Shown here one piece after another: positions 39,356 through 49,161 of a stretch of DNA of 64,000 nt (position 1 is the first letter of the stretch; the number at the start of each line of letters is the position of its first letter). A program made the translations under genes and the position numbers. This DNA comes from Treponema sp. (GTDB taxonomy: Bacteria; Spirochaetota; Spirochaetia; Treponematales; Breznakiellaceae): the NCBI GenBank assembly GCA_009784975.1, contig WQXG01000003.1, forward strand, positions 1 to 64,000. The letters run 5' to 3'. The notes beneath the pieces were generated by a model. The model worked only from the letters and a program-made list of their open reading frames with translations, did not search any database and was not told the DNA's origin.

Positions 39356-41752
39356 ATGTCTAATAGTTTCGCCGGTGGCGTTGGGACCGTGTTTAGGATC
39401 CTGCTTTACGCAATTTCGGCGCTTTATCCAATTCTGGTATTTTATTTTCATATAATTCACGGAATTTCGACAAGGATGTTTTCCCTTTTTGTTATGGCTT
39501 TTGCTGTTCTTGTCTTTATTGCGGGAATACCCTCTTATAAAAATCAGAAAAACAAGAAAAACCAATCGATTTGGGCTCCCGTTATTCTTTTTTCCGTAGG
39601 GACAATTTGTTTAATCAGCGATTCAGGTTTTATGTTTAAATTTGTCCCGCTTTTTATGAACGCGCTGTGCCTCTTGACATTCGGCCTTACACTTTTTATG
39701 CCACCTACAATGATCTTCCGTTTTGCGACACTAATGGACAAATCCATTAAAGGCTCCCTTGGGGAAAAAAGAGTGGCTGCATACTGCCGAAAAGTAACAG
39801 TTATGTGGTGCGTCTTTTTTATTTCAAACGGATCTATAGTCGCATGGACAATTTTTTCAGGTTCCGATGTTTTTTGGTCTATCTACAACGGTGTAATAAC
39901 ATATATACTGATGGGCAGCCTTTTCGCCGCCGAGTTTATTGTAAGAACAATAGTACAAAAAAAAATACCTAAATCGGTCCCGCTTTCCGCTTTTGTAAAA
40001 AAATCCCGCAGCCCTTCCCTTGTCCTTTGTTACGAAGGCGCCTTTAGTGACGGGGTTTATAAAACATGGGATGACTTTATACAAGGTACAGAAATACTTA
40101 GAAAACAAATAAATTCAGCGGCTGGAAGGCGCTGGATCCTGCACTGCGAAGACAGCTGGTATTTTCTGCTTGCTTTCACAGCTCTTCTCCAGTGCAAAAA
40201 AGAAATACTCCTAACCGCCAATATCAGCCCCGGCTATATTGCGGAAATTCGCTGCAAAAACGCAGATTTATCTGAAGAGACTTCCTTTCTTACAGATCAG
40301 GATTCCATAAAAGACAAAAATCTTTTTTACATTCCCGCTATGCTTTCACAAATACCCAACCCACAAATATCGTTAGCGCAGGAAATTCCTGTAATTAACG
40401 CAGATGAAACATCCATTATAATATATACATCAGGAAGCACCGGAAACCCAAAGGCGGTAAAACAAAGACTGACAGAGCTTGAAAACGACAATCGTTTTAT
40501 ACTTTCCATGTGGGGTGAAGAATTCCTTAAACGCAAAGTATGTTCAACAGTAAACCAGCATCATATTTACGGTCTTCTTTTTTCTATACTCCTGCCGTTT
40601 ACCGCCGCTGTTCCATTCAAAAGGGAAAGAATCACAATCCCTGAAGAACTCGAAAAACTCGGTGACAGTGAATATATGCTTATAACCGTTCCCGCATTTT
40701 TAAAACGCGCTGCCTGCATGGTTTCTGACACAGAAAAAAATAATTATCTTAAACTTAAATCACCGTTTGTTTTTACTTCCGGCGGAGTTTTGGATCCGAA
40801 TACGGCAAAAAAAACCAGTGAGGTTTTAGGTGTTTGGCCTTTGGAAATTTACGGCAGCACCGAAACTTCAGGCATTGCCTGGAAGCAATCCGGAAACGGT
40901 CCTGAATGGAAACCATTTGACAACGCTCAAATAAGTTTAAACAAAGACAGTTGTTTAATAATCCGCTCTCCTTATATAAAAGATCCAAACGGTTTTGAAA
41001 CCGCCGACCTTGCGCAAATATATCCGGACGGACGTTTTATATTAAAAGGACGTATTGATTCTGTTGTCAAAATAGAAGAAAAACGCATTTCCCTTATAGA
41101 AATGGAAGAACGCATTTTGTTATCCGGGCTTGTCTCGGAAGTTTGCGTTATCCCCATGGAAGGAAAACGCCAATACCTTGCCGCCGCCGTTGTTTTTAAC
41201 ACTGAAGGCAAACAACGGTTTGGCGATCAGGAAAAAAATGAGATTAATAAATTTTGGAGAGATTACCTTAATCAATTCTTTGAAAATATTGTTATTCCAA
41301 AAAAATGGCGCTTCCTTGATACTTTACCTGTTAATTCTCAGGGTAAAAAAAATATTGAAGAAATAAAACTTCTTTTTACAGATAAAACATTTTGGAAAAA
41401 AAACATTGACATAACTGAAAAATTAATAGTAAAAACTGAAAATTCCGTTACTCTGGAATTTTCAATTCCCGGTACAAATCCTTATTTTGACGGTCATTTC
41501 CCGGAATTTAAAATCCTTCCCGGAGTAGCTCAAACAGAACTGGTCATCCGGTTTGCTTCTCGTTTTTTTGGAACCGGCATAGATATTTCAGAAATAAAAC
41601 GGATAAAATTCGCAAATATTATTCAGCCTGATACCACGGTTGTTCTTAAGCTTGAGAAAAAAGAAAACAATATTTCTTTTAAAATATTTTCTTTGGACAA
41701 AGAAACTTGTTATTCTTCTGGAACCCTAATATTACGGGAGGTGAAATTATGA
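39356..41752 (+). CDS. Fusion: COG4648-like membrane domain + AMP-dependent ligase + hotdog dehydratase
   Basis: N-terminal TM segments; IIIYTSGSTGNPKAVKQ (A-loop), IYGSTETSGIAW; C-terminal NPYFDGHFPEFKILPGVAQTELV (hotdog dehydratase). Confidence 0.85.
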   Translation: MSNSFAGGVGTVFRILLYAISALYPILVFYFHIIHGISTRMFSLFVMAFAVLVFIAGIPSYKNQKNKKNQSIWAPVILFSVGTICLISDSGFMFKFVPLFMNALCLLTFGLTLFMPPTMIFRFATLMDKSIKGSLGEKRVAAYCRKVTVMWCVFFISNGSIVAWTIFSGSDVFWSIYNGVITYILMGSLFAAEFIVRTIVQKKIPKSVPLSAFVKKSRSPSLVLCYEGAFSDGVYKTWDDFIQGTEILRKQINSAAGRRWILHCEDSWYFLLAFTALLQCKKEILLTANISPGYIAEIRCKNADLSEETSFLTDQDSIKDKNLFYIPAMLSQIPNPQISLAQEIPVINADETSIIIYTSGSTGNPKAVKQRLTELENDNRFILSMWGEEFLKRKVCSTVNQHHIYGLLFSILLPFTAAVPFKRERITIPEELEKLGDSEYMLITVPAFLKRAACMVSDTEKNNYLKLKSPFVFTSGGVLDPNTAKKTSEVLGVWPLEIYGSTETSGIAWKQSGNGPEWKPFDNAQISLNKDSCLIIRSPYIKDPNGFETADLAQIYPDGRFILKGRIDSVVKIEEKRISLIEMEERILLSGLVSEVCVIPMEGKRQYLAAAVVFNTEGKQRFGDQEKNEINKFWRDYLNQFFENIVIPKKWRFLDTLPVNSQGKKNIEEIKLLFTDKTFWKKNIDITEKLIVKTENSVTLEFSIPGTNPYFDGHFPEFKILPGVAQTELVIRFASRFFGTGIDISEIKRIKFANIIQPDTTVVLKLEKKENNISFKIFSLDKETCYSSGTLILREVKL

Positions 41753-43011
41753 AACTAAAATTAATTTATCCAAAATGGAACAAACTGCCGGGACAAACAA
41801 CATTTAACCTGCCCCCCCACGGGCCTGTTGTATTTGCCGCCGCATTGCCTGATTATGTGGATGTTGTCTTTACCGATGAGAATGTCCAGGTTATTGATTT
41901 TGATGAGGCTTGCGATCTTGTGGCAATTTCCATGATGCTCAGTACCCAGGTAAAACGCGGCTGGGCTATTGCCGACGAATACCGTAAGCGCGGCATAAAG
42001 GTTATCTTCGGCGGTATTGCCACAATGCTTCACGCCGAGGAAACTATCACACACGCGGATTCTGTGTTCTTAGGCGAAGCCGAAACCCGAATGGAGCAGG
42101 TAATCGACGACTGGAAAAAAGGCGAACTAAAGCAAGTATATAATTTCATGCTGAAACATCCCCCAATTGAATCAATAGGTCCTGCAAGACGTGATCTGTA
42201 TCAGAAAGATTTGTACAACCACAAGGGCGTGCAAATGGTAGACCTTTTTCACGCTTCCCGCGGCTGCCGTTTTAGCTGCTATCCTTGCGCAGTTTCCTAT
42301 TTGGGAGGGCGCTCTTTCCGTCCCCGTCCCATGGACAAGGTACTGGAAGAACTTGCAACTATCGATAACAACCGGCTTTTTGTTGTAGACAATTCTCTGG
42401 CTCAGGACAAGGAATGGGAAAAGGAATTATTTAAAGAAATGATTCCAATAAAAAAGAAGTGGATAAGCCACACCATAGACGACGATCCGAAAATTCTGGA
42501 ACTGGCAGCTCAGGCAGGAGCATGGTATGTGTATCAGGCGGTTTATGATACATCGGATTATATAAAAGAAAGGGTGAAACGTTACCATGATTACGGTATC
42601 GGAGTAGAAGGAACAATTCTTCTTGGTCTTGACAGTCAAACAGAAGACGATATAAAGCGTCTTATTGATTTTCTTTTGGAAATAAAACTTGACCTTGCTG
42701 AATTTACCGTAATGACCCCCTTTCCCCACACTAAAGCATGGGATGATATATCACGTCAGGGGCGGATTGTTGATCATGATTGGGATCACTTCAATGCAGG
42801 TCAGGTGGTCTTTACCCCAAAACATATAAGCGCAGAGCGTCTGCAGGAACTGTACGATTACGCATGGAAAACTTTTTACAAGGACGAATCCCAGGAAGAA
42901 AAAATGTTCCATCTGCTTTCCGCTGTAACAAGCCGCGAAATAGAAGACGGAACTTACCGCCCGCGCAACAGACGCTTGATTCATAAATCATTCGGCAAGG
43001 ATATAGGTTAG
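41749..43011 (+). CDS. B12-binding-type radical SAM protein
   Basis: N-terminal B12-domain-like region, RGCRFSCYPCAVSYLGG (CxxxCxxC); ATG overlaps upstream stop. Confidence 0.9.
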   Translation: MKLKLIYPKWNKLPGQTTFNLPPHGPVVFAAALPDYVDVVFTDENVQVIDFDEACDLVAISMMLSTQVKRGWAIADEYRKRGIKVIFGGIATMLHAEETITHADSVFLGEAETRMEQVIDDWKKGELKQVYNFMLKHPPIESIGPARRDLYQKDLYNHKGVQMVDLFHASRGCRFSCYPCAVSYLGGRSFRPRPMDKVLEELATIDNNRLFVVDNSLAQDKEWEKELFKEMIPIKKKWISHTIDDDPKILELAAQAGAWYVYQAVYDTSDYIKERVKRYHDYGIGVEGTILLGLDSQTEDDIKRLIDFLLEIKLDLAEFTVMTPFPHTKAWDDISRQGRIVDHDWDHFNAGQVVFTPKHISAERLQELYDYAWKTFYKDESQEEKMFHLLSAVTSREIEDGTYRPRNRRLIHKSFGKDIG

Positions 43012-43014
43012 ATT

Positions 43015-43383
43015 ATGCAGGTACCCCAAAAATACTACGATGAAATTTTCGATTTTAAGGGGCAATGGGATATGCCTTCCCGCTGCGGATTAAAAATTCT
43101 TTTGTCTGGAGACACAGATTTTACAAAAACCGTTGTTATTGTTACAGAGCTGTATCAGGACAATCCCGGAACCACGGTTACAGCAGCCGGAAAATCTCTG
43201 ATGAGCCAAATATGCCAGAGCAAAAACCTCGACCCTAACGATATTGTATACGTTCAATGTAATCCAAATACCAATTCAAAGCTTTCGTTCTATGATGAAA
43301 ATTTCTTTGAAGTTACTTTTTCTGACAGCGGAGAGCCGGTTTATAAGCAGGTAAGTGACATTTGTCTAAAAGAATTATTTTGA
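43015..43383 (+). CDS. Conserved-looking hypothetical protein (122 aa)
   Basis: Tightly packed after the radical SAM gene; no domain recognised. Confidence 0.6.
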   Translation: MQVPQKYYDEIFDFKGQWDMPSRCGLKILLSGDTDFTKTVVIVTELYQDNPGTTVTAAGKSLMSQICQSKNLDPNDIVYVQCNPNTNSKLSFYDENFFEVTFSDSGEPVYKQVSDICLKELF

Positions 43384-43388
43384 TATAG

Positions 43389-43820
43389 GAGAATTACGGT
43401 TTTGTCGGCGATGGCTGGCGTTATCTTGAAGCCGCACCTGCCGGAGCTGAAATTACAGCTGAGTGGGGTGCATATCGTAAAGGTGTCTCTGGCACTGGAA
43501 CAGCAGTAGGCACCGGTAAGAGAAATACGCAAATTATTGTGGAACAGCTGAACCAGTTTAGAGAAAGCCAGCGTGCAGCGCAAATTTGCGCAAGTATGGA
43601 AATAAATGGTTACAAAGATTGGTTTCTGCCGAGCAAGGACGAGCTTGATCTGTTGTACAAAAACATAATACAGAAAGAACGTGGTGAATCCAGCGGTTGG
43701 TACTGGTCATCATCGCAGACAAGTAACAGGGATGCGTGGGGACAGAATTTCAGAGACGGCAGACAAGCCAGCCACTTCAAGTCAGACACCTACCGTTTTC
43801 GCGCTATTCGCTCATTCTAG
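43389..43820 (+). pseudogene. DUF1566 / C-type-lectin-fold gene fragment lacking its 5' end
   Basis: Open frame ENYGFVGDGWRYLEAAP...GYKDWFLPSKDELDLLYKN...GWYWSSSQTSNRDAWGQNFRDGRQASHFKSDTYRFRAIRSF*, in-frame TAG at 43386, no ATG start. Confidence 0.7.
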
Positions 43821-43828
43821 GAGAAATC

Positions 43829-44635
43829 ATGAAAAAAATAATTTGTTTACTGTTCATATCAATTTTCGGTATAACTGCTCTCTGCGCCAATCCAAACTTC
43901 ATCGGTTCATGGACAGCAACAGTCGAATATAACCATTCAATCGACACCTATAAAATAATTCTTTCTGACAATGGGCGTTGCACCGTAAAAGTAAGCAACA
44001 ACAACGCAGAACAGGAAACAAACGGAAACTGGTCTTATGACGGTACATTCTTTCGGCTCAATGCAATATTCAGAAACGCAAAACTTTCTTACCTTTCAAG
44101 TATCCAATGGGCAAGCGTTGTCAATTTTTTTCCAGACGGGAATTCATTTCATATTCAGGACAGGATATCAACAAACGGAACAAGAGCAAGAATTACTTTT
44201 TTTAAAACAGATGACAGTTTAGAAGTAACATACAACGAAAAGGCAATTCCTCAAATATTTAACAGTTTTTCACAAAACATTCCACAGCGTTCACGTTTGG
44301 CTATTGTCGGCATAACCGCAGCTGATCCCTCCAACCCGAACAGTTTGGCTGAAGCAGCTTTTTATGTTAATGAATTAACTATGCAATTTGTAAATTCAAG
44401 ACGATATACCGTTGTTGACAGAAACGACATTGACAAGGTATTAACGGAACAAAATTTCCAAATGTCCGGTTACGTCGATGATAACGCTTTTGTAACAATT
44501 GGTAAATTTATCGGGGCAAATGTTGTCATTACCGGAAGCATTACAGGAACAGGATCGCAAAAACGTCTTATTATTAAGGCTATAGACGTTTTGACATCTG
44601 AAATATTATCTATGCAATCAGTATCTTTATTATAG
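43829..44635 (+). CDS. Secreted protein with CsgG/LpoB-like C-terminal domain
   Basis: Signal peptide; RLAIVGITAAD...AAFYVNELTMQFVNSRRYTVVDRNDIDKVLTEQNFQMSGYVDD...IGKFIGANVVITGSI. Confidence 0.8.
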   Translation: MKKIICLLFISIFGITALCANPNFIGSWTATVEYNHSIDTYKIILSDNGRCTVKVSNNNAEQETNGNWSYDGTFFRLNAIFRNAKLSYLSSIQWASVVNFFPDGNSFHIQDRISTNGTRARITFFKTDDSLEVTYNEKAIPQIFNSFSQNIPQRSRLAIVGITAADPSNPNSLAEAAFYVNELTMQFVNSRRYTVVDRNDIDKVLTEQNFQMSGYVDDNAFVTIGKFIGANVVITGSITGTGSQKRLIIKAIDVLTSEILSMQSVSLL

Positions 44636-44647
44636 GGTTTCCTCGTA

Positions 44648-44676
44648 GTGACAAAAATAAAGAAAAACGCTATATT
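44648..44676 (+). promoter_or_regulatory. Putative promoter of the radical SAM gene
   Basis: GTGACA - 17 nt - TATATT, ending 7 nt before the ATG. Confidence 0.5.
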
Positions 44677-44683
44677 ATAGACC

Positions 44684-45571
44684 ATGGAACAAAAAAAAGG
44701 TTGGTTGGTCAAAATAAGGCAGTTTTTATATACAAGCTCTTCTTTTGCTTATTTGAGGATAACCGCAGCTCAAAGACTGAAACCAAGAAAACGTTTGCGA
44801 TTTGAAACAGATGTGGCGGATCATTGCAATTTAAACTGTAAATCATGCCATCATTTTTCATCTGTTGCAGATCAGCGCTTCGTAAAAACAGATGACTTTG
44901 AAAAAGACTTTGCGAGGCTTTCGCAGCTTGCCGGAAGAAATAACGAAAACATTGATATAATGGGCGGCGAACCGCTGCTGCATCCAGAAATTTCTGCGCT
45001 CGCGGAAATAGCCAGAAAATATTTTGATGGACCTGTTAACATTGTAACAAACGGTCTTCTGCTTGAAAAAATGAATGAGGTTTTTTGGGAATCATGCAGA
45101 AAAAATAACATACGCATAGTTGTTACAAGTTATCCCGTAAAATTAAATGTAAAACGAATAAAAGAACTTGCAAAAAAACATAGTGTAACATTAAAGATAC
45201 GTTCGCTGCTTATGAATAAACACAGCTGGTGCAAACTGCCTTTTGATTTAAACGGCAAACAGTGTATAACGGCAAACAGTAAATTATGCATTACAATAAA
45301 TAAATGTATTTTTTTGAAAAACGGCAGGCTTTCTACTTGCTGCCTGCCGTTGGTTGCCGATAGGTTCAATAATTATTTTGGCAAGAAGGCTGGAACGGTT
45401 CTGGAGGCAACTGATGATGACAGTATTGATATTTACAAAGCAAAAGATATACGGGAAATATACGAGTTTTTAAGCAAGCCCATCCCATTTTGCCGTTATT
45501 GCAGAATAAAAGCATGGGAAATAGGCATTGAATGGGGAATAACAAAGAAAGAAATAACAGAATGGATATAG
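44684..45571 (+). CDS. Radical SAM protein with SPASM-like C-terminal cysteines
   Basis: DVADHCNLNCKSCHHFSSVAD (CxxxCxxC), DIMGGEPLLHPEI, C-terminal CRYCRIKAW. Confidence 0.88.
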   Translation: MEQKKGWLVKIRQFLYTSSSFAYLRITAAQRLKPRKRLRFETDVADHCNLNCKSCHHFSSVADQRFVKTDDFEKDFARLSQLAGRNNENIDIMGGEPLLHPEISALAEIARKYFDGPVNIVTNGLLLEKMNEVFWESCRKNNIRIVVTSYPVKLNVKRIKELAKKHSVTLKIRSLLMNKHSWCKLPFDLNGKQCITANSKLCITINKCIFLKNGRLSTCCLPLVADRFNNYFGKKAGTVLEATDDDSIDIYKAKDIREIYEFLSKPIPFCRYCRIKAWEIGIEWGITKKEITEWI

Positions 45572-45576
45572 GGATA

Positions 45577-45606
45577 TTGACAAAATAATATTATTAACGA
45601 TATGAT
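45577..45606 (+). promoter_or_regulatory. Putative promoter of the methyltransferase gene
   Basis: TTGACA - 18 nt - TATGAT. Confidence 0.5.
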
Positions 45607-45617
45607 GTAGGAAGATT

Positions 45618-46733
45618 ATGTCAAATTATACCAACAAAAACTATTTTAACGACAGTATTAAGGCAGTAGATGCAAGGCACGAAGCCCAGAAAATCGCGTT
45701 TGCGCCTCTTACCTTTCAGGCTGTAAGGGCTTTATTGGATTTAGGTCTCTTACAGATCATTTCAGAATCAAATGAAAACGGCATTTCTCTAAGTGAAGCG
45801 GCAGCAAAAGCAGGTGTTTCCATTTATGGAGCGGGAGTTTTGCTGGAAGTTGCTTTGGGAATGAATATTGTAAAGCTATTGCCTGCAGAGGAAGGTCTTC
45901 CTGCGCAAGATAGCCGTTTTACTCTTGGTAAAATTGGTTTTTTCCTTTTAGATGATGAAATGACTAAAGCAAACTTTAATTTTACAAATGATGTATGCTA
46001 TAAAGGCGCTTTCGAGCTTACTCGTTCCATAGAGAAAGGAAAACCATTGGGGCTTGAAGTCTTTGGTTATGAAGGCAAAACCATCTATGAAGTTCTTTCG
46101 GCTTTGCCGGAAAATGTAAAAGAAAGCTGGTTCGCATTTGATCATTTTTATTCTGATAGAAGTTTCGAAGAAGCTCTTCCTTTTGTATTCACAAATAAAC
46201 CAAAAAAAATAATCGACATTGGCGGGAATACTGCCAAATTTGCCATATGCTGCTGTAAATACGACTCATATGTAAATGTAACCATTGCAGATCTGCCGGG
46301 ACAAACAGCGGTAGCCGAAAAGAATGCCGCAAATGCAGGTTTTTCAGATAGAATTAATGTTTTCCCCTGCAATATGCTTAACAATGAGACTTCTTTGCCT
46401 TCCGGCGCGGATGTTTTCTGGATGAGCCAATTTTTGGATTGTTTTTCTCTGGAAGAAATAACCTGCATATTAAAAAAGGTTAGGGCAGCGGCAGGAAAGG
46501 ATTCAAACATTTTTGTTCTTGAGCCTCTCTGGGATAAACAGCGTTTTGAAGCCGCATCATTTTCTCTTCAGGCAGTATCCCTGTATTTTACCTGTATGGC
46601 AAACGGAAACAGCAAGATGTACAGATTCGATGAACTTAATGATGCTATTGAAAGAGCAGGATTTAAATTAGCCGAGGCAAGACACAATCATGGTTCCAAA
46701 GATTATTCGCTTTTACGTTACCAAATATTGTAG
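45618..46733 (+). CDS. SAM-dependent methyltransferase (O-methyltransferase type)
   Basis: KKIIDIGGNTAKFAICCCKYDSYVNVTIADLPGQ motif I/II; N-terminal winged-helix-like region. Confidence 0.85.
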   Translation: MSNYTNKNYFNDSIKAVDARHEAQKIAFAPLTFQAVRALLDLGLLQIISESNENGISLSEAAAKAGVSIYGAGVLLEVALGMNIVKLLPAEEGLPAQDSRFTLGKIGFFLLDDEMTKANFNFTNDVCYKGAFELTRSIEKGKPLGLEVFGYEGKTIYEVLSALPENVKESWFAFDHFYSDRSFEEALPFVFTNKPKKIIDIGGNTAKFAICCCKYDSYVNVTIADLPGQTAVAEKNAANAGFSDRINVFPCNMLNNETSLPSGADVFWMSQFLDCFSLEEITCILKKVRAAAGKDSNIFVLEPLWDKQRFEAASFSLQAVSLYFTCMANGNSKMYRFDELNDAIERAGFKLAEARHNHGSKDYSLLRYQIL

Positions 46734-46741
46734 GAAAAACC

Positions 46742-47419
46742 ATGAAACATAATGAAATATACATATCCCGGTTTTCTGCCTGGGCTCCCGGAATAGAAAA
46801 CGCAAATGAATGGAAAGAGTGGGCGCAAGGCAAACGCGAAATACTTTCAGTAACAGACAGCCCGCAAATAATGTTTGCCGATTCAAAGTTCCGCCGCCGC
46901 TTAAGCCAAATTTCCAAAATGACAGTGCAGGTGGTTCACGATCTTTTGCCTGTTAACGACGATACAAAAATGATTTTTCTCTCTTTCCGCGGCGAGCTTT
47001 CACGGCAATATAAAGTTAATAAAATGATTATCGAAGACCGCTCCATATTGCCTGCCGCTTTTTCGCTTTCTGTTTTTAACGCTCCTGCGGCTTTGGCTTC
47101 CATGGCTTTTGGTCTTAAGGGCGGATACTCTGCTATTTTTCCGGATACATTTGCTTCGGGTATTTCACTGGCAGAGGCAGCGTTTTTATGTGATGATGCC
47201 GAACAGCTTTTATTTGTTTATGCAGATGAGAATGTGCCGCAAGAGTATGCGGATATTACGGAAGAACATCCCTGGCTGTTTCAGCCATTGGCATTTGGTT
47301 TTTTATTAACCGGCAAGGCAGAACCACAGGACAGCTCAATTCTTCTTTCTTCTCTGAAAAAGGAAGCAGAAAGTCCTGCGGATTTTTTAAAACACCTGAT
47401 CCTGTCTCGAAAACTTTGA
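46742..47419 (+). CDS. Beta-ketoacyl synthase chain-length-factor-like protein
   Basis: IYISRFSAWAPGIENANEWKEWAQGK...MIFLSFRGELSRQYKVNKMI; ~225 aa, PF13723-like. Confidence 0.8.
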   Translation: MKHNEIYISRFSAWAPGIENANEWKEWAQGKREILSVTDSPQIMFADSKFRRRLSQISKMTVQVVHDLLPVNDDTKMIFLSFRGELSRQYKVNKMIIEDRSILPAAFSLSVFNAPAALASMAFGLKGGYSAIFPDTFASGISLAEAAFLCDDAEQLLFVYADENVPQEYADITEEHPWLFQPLAFGFLLTGKAEPQDSSILLSSLKKEAESPADFLKHLILSRKL

Positions 47420-47491
47420 ACCTTCGGTTCGAGTTAGTTTAGGGATTCTTTCTCATCTACTAATTTGGCAGTCAAGCGTCGATTTTTCCAT

Positions 47492-47538
47492 GCAATTAGG
47501 AGCAATTAGGAGCAATTAGGAGCAATTAGGAGCAATTA
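47492..47538. repeat. 10-bp tandem repeat (caattaggag)
   Basis: caattaggag repeated four times followed by caatta. Confidence 0.9.
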
Positions 47539-49161
47539 AACCAATAACCATTTTGCGCCATTTGTTTTGCCTTCTAACTTTATTCTTTTTTCGTCTTTTA
47601 ATTCGGAAAGCAGAATTTGAACCTGTTTTCTTGAATGACTAGGTAAAACTTGCTGTAATTCCTTAAAAGGGGTACCTTTTTTGCCATTTGATTTAATGTG
47701 CTTAACCAACAATTCCTTGTTTGTCTCTTTGTCTAAACCCACAATTCTAGTATGAACACCGGATTTTCCTGTTGCCTCATACAAACCTCTGGCTAATAAA
47801 TACTTGTTTCGACCTGTAGATTCAACTATTCCTATATCAATTAATTTTTTGATATTCGTTTTTATGTTTTTTAATTCCAAAATTTGCTTTGGTATTTTTT
47901 GATCATAAAAAAGTGAATTGATTAAAAGAAAATCTTCTGTTATAAAATTTTCAAGCTGTTCTTCACCAATTTTATTTAATATTAATAACAGCTTTTTATT
48001 TAGGATTATTCCGTTAAATGTTACTTTAACAAAAAAATTATCTGTTCCCTTAAAATCGGGTAATGATTTTGCTTCTTTGACGCATGATTCATATATTAAA
48101 TTCATACCCTGTCCGGCTCGCTCTACTAAACCGCTAAGAGCTAATATTTCTGCTAGCAGACGATTTCTGGGAGATTGAATTTCCAAAATATTATTTACTG
48201 TAACTCCTGGCGGCAATCCTCCTGGGCTTTCAACAACTAGTCTGTCTCGGTACTGGCGGACAAAAACACTTCCGCTCATTCGGTAATTTCTATGGCTTAC
48301 GGCATTTAATAATGCTTCTCGAACTACATTCTCATTAAATGTCGGAACATCAAGGACAAATAAACCGTCCTGATAATGCTGTTTGTCATTTCTAAGATTT
48401 ACTAAATCCCATATTTTATCATAACAGGCAAAAAATCCAATGCGGAACTCATTCCTTTGCTGTGCCGCACCTGCGTTGTTTGTAGATCTATATTCAAATA
48501 TAATTTCTGACTGCGGTAAAAAGCGTCTCAATGCGGTACTTGTTCCAAACATTATTAATGCCGCATAAGTTAATTCATTGTTTATCATTGCTCCGCAATC
48601 TGTCATTACTTGTTCAATAGAGAGATTTTTTATACGTTTATTTCCTGATTTTACTGCCCATTTATTTCGGAAAACATCTATTGCATTTTTATCTAAATCA
48701 TTTATTGTCGCACCTGAACAAATATCACTTGAAAAATCATGATCTGATTCATAAAATATTCTTTGCATTTCTTCGGAAGGCATTTGAATTAAACTGTCGC
48801 CTTTACGCCACCACGCTATTCCATCAACTTGAACTGGTAATCCAATGGGCCGGCTTGCTATTTCAAAAACAAGCACTCGTTTTTTATCTTGTTCGTAAAT
48901 TTGAAAATCTACCCGAACTCGAAGTTTTTCTATTAGTCCTTGTTTGGTTCTTTCTGGTTGATCAAAAGCGGCGCTTCCTACAACTTTACGGGGACGTTTG
49001 TCTGAAATACCTAAAACAAACTTTCCGCCGCCGCAATTTGCAAGAGCACAGCAGTATTTCAAAACTTCTGTGAATTCATATTTATTTTTTGCTTCTTTGA
49101 ACTCGTAGTGTTCGCCTTCGGGGGCTTTTAGGAGTTCTTCGATTGTATCGTGGTGTTTCAT
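47536..49161 (-). CDS. AlbA_2 (Schlafen-like) ATP-binding domain protein
   Basis: EGEHYEFKEAKNKYEFTEVLKYCCALANCGGGKFVLGISD; VREALLNAVSHRNY. Confidence 0.88.
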   Translation of the reverse strand: MKHHDTIEELLKAPEGEHYEFKEAKNKYEFTEVLKYCCALANCGGGKFVLGISDKRPRKVVGSAAFDQPERTKQGLIEKLRVRVDFQIYEQDKKRVLVFEIASRPIGLPVQVDGIAWWRKGDSLIQMPSEEMQRIFYESDHDFSSDICSGATINDLDKNAIDVFRNKWAVKSGNKRIKNLSIEQVMTDCGAMINNELTYAALIMFGTSTALRRFLPQSEIIFEYRSTNNAGAAQQRNEFRIGFFACYDKIWDLVNLRNDKQHYQDGLFVLDVPTFNENVVREALLNAVSHRNYRMSGSVFVRQYRDRLVVESPGGLPPGVTVNNILEIQSPRNRLLAEILALSGLVERAGQGMNLIYESCVKEAKSLPDFKGTDNFFVKVTFNGIILNKKLLLILNKIGEEQLENFITEDFLLINSLFYDQKIPKQILELKNIKTNIKKLIDIGIVESTGRNKYLLARGLYEATGKSGVHTRIVGLDKETNKELLVKHIKSNGKKGTPFKELQQVLPSHSRKQVQILLSELKDEKRIKLEGKTNGAKWLLV

